A stretch of DNA of 7,822 nucleotides, taken from UBA10205 sp964510425 (GTDB lineage Archaea > Iainarchaeota > Iainarchaeia > Iainarchaeales > Iainarchaeaceae). The notes under the pieces were generated by a model. The model saw nothing but the letters and a program-made list of their open reading frames with translations, was not told where the DNA came from and searched no databases. Position 1 is the stretch's first letter. Each line of letters opens with the position of its first letter. The stretch spans positions 1 to 7,822 of the forward strand of contig CAZEBH010000064.1 in the NCBI GenBank assembly GCA_964510425.1, in the 5' to 3' direction. A program made the position numbers and the translations under genes. Of this stretch, positions 5,896-7,822 are shown in pieces.

Positions 5896-6096
5896 ATGAA
5901 CTGCGCAGTGTGCGGAAAAACCGCTACAAAATATAACTTCGAAAAACAACCAGTGTGCAGCGCGCACGCGAAACAGAAGGCAAAACCCCCATCATGCCCG
6001 GATTGCGGCCTTCCGATGGTTGTTAGGCAGGGCAAGTATGGCTCATTTTGGGGCTGCATGGCATTTCCCTCATGCAGTGGCATCAAAAAAATTTGA
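5896..6096 (+). CDS. small protein with two zinc ribbons, C-terminal one topoisomerase-like
   Basis: This 66-residue protein consists of two metal-binding modules. The first uses C3 and C6 (CAVCGK) with C21 and H24 (CSAH). The second, residues 34-60, uses C34, C37, C54 and C60, with the pattern CPDCGLPMVVRQGKYGSFWGC...FPSC. This is the topoisomerase I C-terminal zinc-finger family (zf-C4_Topoisom), here without any topoisomerase domain. Such modules bind single-stranded DNA in topoisomerases; a nucleic-acid-binding role is therefore inferred. The start is well supported by AGGTGA 4 nt upstream and by a TATA box 26 nt before that. It is probably a single-gene transcript: prs ends 55 nt upstream and an independent small RNA promoter follows. 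Confidence 0.9.
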   Translation: MNCAVCGKTATKYNFEKQPVCSAHAKQKAKPPSCPDCGLPMVVRQGKYGSFWGCMAFPSCSGIKKI

Positions 6097-6098
6097 CA

Positions 6099-6115
6099 AT
6101 TGACGACCAGTCAAT
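6099..6115. terminator. small hairpin after the zinc-ribbon gene
   Basis: ATTGAC (6099-6104) pairs with GTCAAT (6110-6115) across a 5-nt loop, starting 3 nt after the stop codon. No T-run follows on the plus strand, so termination is only a possibility. The stretch between it and the next promoter (6116-6170) is AT-rich; it has a short direct repeat ACTTTGC and nothing else I can interpret. Confidence 0.3.
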
Positions 6116-6173
6116 CGCCTCAAACAAAAAAATTTCGAAAATAACTTTGCAACTTTGCTAAGTTTCAGGAAAA

Positions 6174-6185
6174 TATTTATATAAG
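6174..6185 (+). promoter_or_regulatory. strong promoter of the candidate small RNA
   Basis: TATTTATATAAG contains a near-consensus archaeal TATA box (TTTATATAA, 6176-6184), preceded by a purine/A-rich BRE-like stretch (GGAAAA, 6168-6173). The predicted start, ~24-27 nt downstream of the box centre, is at 6203-6207, precisely where the outer stem of the structured RNA begins. It is one of the best promoters in the window. Confidence 0.7.
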
Positions 6186-6202
6186 TTAGGGCATAAAGAG
6201 AA

Positions 6203-6302
6203 GTCGAGGCGATGGAAGGAGAAAAACATTCCATCAGGCGTTCGGGGTCTGGCTCACTCAGCGTGATGAGAACTGCTAAGAGTTTCTTGTGGCCTCGAAC
6301 CA
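6203..6302 (+). ncRNA. candidate structured small RNA, three-way junction, unknown family
   Basis: A ~100-nt segment with its own TATA box and a T-rich terminator folds by eye into a closed structure. P1 is a perfect 7-bp closing stem (TCGAGGC 6204-6210 with GCCTCGA 6292-6298). P2 is a perfect 7-bp hairpin stacked directly on it (GATGGAA 6211-6217 with TTCCATC 6229-6235, loop 11 nt). P3 pairs GCGTTC (6238-6243) with GAACTGC (6270-6276, one bulged T) and is capped by CTCA-c-TCA, loop GCG, TGATGAG (6253-6270, the last base shared with P3). P1 is followed by A-C-C-A (6299-6302), as in a tRNA acceptor end, but there is no T-loop or anticodon arm. It is not a tRNA, 5S rRNA, SRP RNA or RNase P RNA that I can recognise. 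GTGATGA (6263-6269) equals a C box, without a matching D box. The gene downstream has its own promoter, so this is more likely a stand-alone RNA than a riboswitch. Confidence 0.55.
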
Positions 6303-6307
6303 CCTCA

Positions 6308-6336
6308 TTTTTCATTCCTTTTTTTGGCAATTTTTT
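6308..6336 (+). terminator. T-rich terminator of the small RNA
   Basis: Three T-runs (five at 6308-6312, seven at 6319-6325, six at 6331-6336) follow the closing stem of the small RNA within 6-40 nt. Intrinsic termination in archaea relies on such runs in the non-template strand. The remainder up to 6400 is AT-rich, with a short palindrome AGGCAAATGCCT at 6381-6392 of unknown meaning. Confidence 0.55.
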
Positions 6337-6407
6337 AAAAATAAATTTTAATCTGCCCACCAGGATAAAATTTGAAATTAAGGCAAATGCCTAACATTCC
6401 CAAAGCC

Positions 6408-6417
6408 AATATATAAG
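6408..6417 (+). promoter_or_regulatory. leaderless promoter of the membrane-protein gene
   Basis: AATATATAAG is a clear TATA box. Its centre lies ~25 nt before ATG 6438, so transcription should start at or next to the start codon; no ribosome-binding site is present, in agreement. Confidence 0.65.
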
Positions 6418-6437
6418 CCGCCGCACACAACTACCTC

Positions 6438-7634
6438 ATGAAAAAATACGCATTTCTCCTACTCCTTGCGGTACTGCTAACAGTGCTGCAAATGCAACCT
6501 ATCTCCGCCGCGCAAAGCGACGGATACATCCACAGCAGCCACTACTATGCAGTATCATTTGACGGTGAGGGCGACGCTATAGTTCTGGTGCAGATAAATG
6601 TGGAGAATACGCTTGACCGGGCGCTCACATCCCTGGATTTTGAAATCCCCGGACAAGCCGTAATCTACAAGGCGATACAGGAGAATTCCTACCAAAGTTC
6701 ACCCCAATATATCGAGCGCCCGGACTATTATCCGCAAAAAAGAGAATATGCACAGGCACTGGATTACACAAAAACACTCAATTCAGATTCAACAATTTTA
6801 CATCTTAATCTCTGGGAGAGCATCCAACGCGGCGAATCAACAACTATAACCCTCTTCTACAAAATCCCGCTGTATGCACAAAAGGACAATCTCGGGAATT
6901 TCCAGTTTGATTTCAAGACAATAATTGATAGGGATGCAATTTTAATTGAAAACATGCGTGTTGCAATCAATGCACAGCAAGGCTTTACGCTAAAGGGCGG
7001 AGAGGCAAAAGTCGAGTATAAGTCAAATATGGGATTTGTGGCTGAAACTCAAATGGCAAAAATGGCAACAGCCGAGATTGGTACGCAACAGTACAGGCAA
7101 TACACTGACCCGATACGCTACGCAACCGGCTATGTGAAAACAGCCTCAAATATTGATGCGTTTGAAAGCTTTCATGTTAGGGGGACGTATGGGGAAAATT
7201 CATTTTTTGCAAACCTGCCGGAATCTATTTTCTGGCTTCTCAGCGCGATAATAGTTATCGGGTTATTGGCGTTTGGAGCAAAAGCCGCCGCCAAAAATAT
7301 CAAATGGAATTCGAAGCCTGATGCACAGGGTTATTTTGGAATCGGATTGATTTCATTTGCAAGCGCGGCAGCGATAATCGGGCTGAATGGAGTCGCCTTT
7401 TTCATAGCCGATCTGACAAGCAGGATATCCTACCAGTTTAGCTGGGTTTCAATGATTATGATGCTTTTTGGAATCCTTGCCTCAACCGGAATTCTGTTCA
7501 TGCCGCCGTTATACATTTCCTCTAAGCAGGGCGTTGTGAAGGGCGCGGTAACATTTTTTTTGACGCTGTTTTTTCTGATAATACTTGGAATTCTAGCGGC
7601 AATATTGATTGATGTGTTCAAAAGCCCCTTTTAG
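6438..7634 (+). CDS. exported multi-pass membrane protein of unknown function
   Basis: I do not recognise this 398-residue protein. It starts with a Sec signal peptide (Lys-rich start, hydrophobic 5-18, probable cleavage after ISAA at 22-25). Residues ~26-258 form a large extracytoplasmic domain rich in alternating hydrophobic/polar stretches typical of beta structure, with a Tyr/Pro-rich middle (~84-110). The C-terminal third holds four hydrophobic segments at about 264-284, 298-325, 335-359 and 368-393, the last two separated by a short loop. That arrangement, a beta-rich ectodomain followed by a helical bundle, suggests a cell-surface or envelope protein, perhaps a sensor or assembly factor; this is inference. 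No Cys is present in the whole protein, and no catalytic motif or peptidoglycan/S-layer motif is evident. ATG 6438 is supported by both the signal peptide and the TATA box 25 nt upstream. It is likely monocistronic, flanked by promoters on both sides. Confidence 0.85.
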   Translation: MKKYAFLLLLAVLLTVLQMQPISAAQSDGYIHSSHYYAVSFDGEGDAIVLVQINVENTLDRALTSLDFEIPGQAVIYKAIQENSYQSSPQYIERPDYYPQKREYAQALDYTKTLNSDSTILHLNLWESIQRGESTTITLFYKIPLYAQKDNLGNFQFDFKTIIDRDAILIENMRVAINAQQGFTLKGGEAKVEYKSNMGFVAETQMAKMATAEIGTQQYRQYTDPIRYATGYVKTASNIDAFESFHVRGTYGENSFFANLPESIFWLLSAIIVIGLLAFGAKAAAKNIKWNSKPDAQGYFGIGLISFASAAAIIGLNGVAFFIADLTSRISYQFSWVSMIMMLFGILASTGILFMPPLYISSKQGVVKGAVTFFLTLFFLIILGILAAILIDVFKSPF

Positions 7635-7642
7635 AAAGCCAA

Positions 7643-7654
7643 AAAGGCGCCTTT
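7643..7654. repeat. 12-bp perfect palindrome beside a promoter
   Basis: AAAGGCGCCTTT is perfectly self-complementary, begins 9 nt after the membrane-protein stop and overlaps the first TATA box of the next promoter (7652-7660). It could be a repressor site or a 3' hairpin-forming end. Only the symmetry is certain. Confidence 0.5.
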
Positions 7655-7677
7655 ATATATGAGTTAAGATTTATATA
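7652..7677 (+). promoter_or_regulatory. two tandem TATA boxes before the last gene
   Basis: TTTATATAT (7652-7660) and TTTATATA (7670-7677) are both near-perfect archaeal TATA boxes, 18 nt apart. Predicted starts are near 7682 and 7700, giving leaders of about 78-96 nt for the gene at 7778. The leader has an 8-codon ORF (ATG 7726 to TAA 7752) without a ribosome-binding site. Confidence 0.6.
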
Positions 7678-7763
7678 CGGGTTGCAGTCCAATAATAACT
7701 GTAACAGAGAAAAAGATTCACACAAATGATACGATTTCTCCAAATACAATAAAAATGTAAAAT

Positions 7764-7771
7764 AGAGGTGA
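7764..7771 (+). promoter_or_regulatory. ribosome-binding site of the last gene
   Basis: AGAGGTGA is an excellent Shine-Dalgarno match, ending 6 nt before ATG 7778. It establishes a real gene start at the right edge even though only 15 codons are in view. Confidence 0.75.
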
Positions 7772-7777
7772 AATAGA

Positions 7778-7822
7778 ATGATACAACTACAATACTGCAG
7801 GGAATGCCATAACGCGTTCCAG
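7778..7822 (+). CDS. start of a CxxC-containing protein, cut by the window end
   Basis: Fifteen codons are visible, MIQLQYCRECHNAFQ, running off the window. Cys7 and Cys10 form a CxxC knuckle, a common beginning of a small zinc-ribbon protein. The start is well supported by AGAGGTGA 6 nt upstream and by two strong TATA boxes farther up. The unusually long AT-rich leader (~80-100 nt) contrasts with the leaderless genes around it and could carry regulation. Too little is seen to name a family. Confidence 0.65.
   Translation, partial: MIQLQYCRECHNAFQ

Noticed and set aside
6203..6300. C/D box guide RNA
   Set aside because: GTGATGA at 6263-6269 is a perfect C box, but no CTGA D box lies at suitable distance and the box is tied up in a stem.
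6203..6303. tRNA gene on either strand
   Set aside because: Plus strand: acceptor-like 7-bp stem and ACCA, but no T-loop (TTCRANY), D-arm or anticodon arm. Minus strand: GTGG-TTCGAGG-CCAC looks like a T-arm, but the flanking acceptor strands do not pair.
6070..6360. 96-codon minus-strand ORF across the intergenic region
   Set aside because: It overlaps the zinc-ribbon gene and the small RNA, starts at GTG without a ribosome-binding site, and its composition follows the AT-rich tracts.
6212..6394. 60-codon plus-strand ORF starting inside the small RNA
   Set aside because: Its second half is encoded by the T-rich terminator tracts, giving Phe/Asn-rich low-complexity sequence; no ribosome-binding site. 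The RNA structure explains the first half better. A short leaderless peptide is not fully excluded.
6203..6437. riboswitch controlling the membrane protein
   Set aside because: A separate TATA box at 6408-6417, at leaderless spacing, gives the gene its own start downstream of the RNA and its T-runs.
1..7822. CRISPR array, insertion sequence, attachment site or integrated element
   Set aside because: No regularly spaced direct repeats, transposase, integrase or tRNA-end duplication were found.

Overview
The window looks like a chromosomal segment of an archaeon, quite possibly a small-genome (DPANN-type) lineage. Evidence: several genes are preceded by TATA elements centred about 25-28 nt upstream of the start codon, which is the arrangement of leaderless archaeal transcripts. 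Others carry a GGTG-type ribosome-binding site, and the first named gene is the NucS/EndoMS mismatch endonuclease, found in archaea and actinobacteria. No transposase, integrase, phage gene or CRISPR array is visible.

Layout. The left edge (1-280) holds two small hairpins and a 64-residue helical ORF of unknown function. A plus-strand pair follows: nucS (374-1138) and a basic protein of unknown function (1195-1632). It converges, with a 14-nt gap, on a minus-strand cluster. Read in transcription order, that cluster is a degenerate HAD-like protein (4841-4092), enolase (4066-2786), and a DUF21/CNNM membrane protein with a CBS pair (2633-1647). Between enolase and the CNNM gene lie two adjacent inverted repeats that share one arm segment. 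A short divergent region (4842-4901) with a palindromic TATA-like element separates the cluster from prs (4902-5840), which encodes a bacterial-type PRPP synthetase. After it come a 66-residue double zinc-ribbon protein (5896-6096), a strong candidate for an undescribed structured small RNA (about 6203-6302), a signal-peptide-bearing membrane protein of unknown function (6438-7634), and the first 15 codons of a Cys-containing protein (7778-7822, cut by the window end).

How the genes fit together. Enolase and PRPP synthetase are core metabolism: lower glycolysis/gluconeogenesis, and the phosphoribosyl donor for nucleotide synthesis. NucS is a DNA-repair enzyme with a recognisable sliding-clamp-binding tail. 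The remaining genes are a divalent-cation or CBS-regulated membrane protein, small zinc proteins and proteins with no assigned function. I see no single multi-gene system tying the window together. The most novel-looking element is the promoter-RNA-terminator unit in the gene-free stretch 6097-6437.
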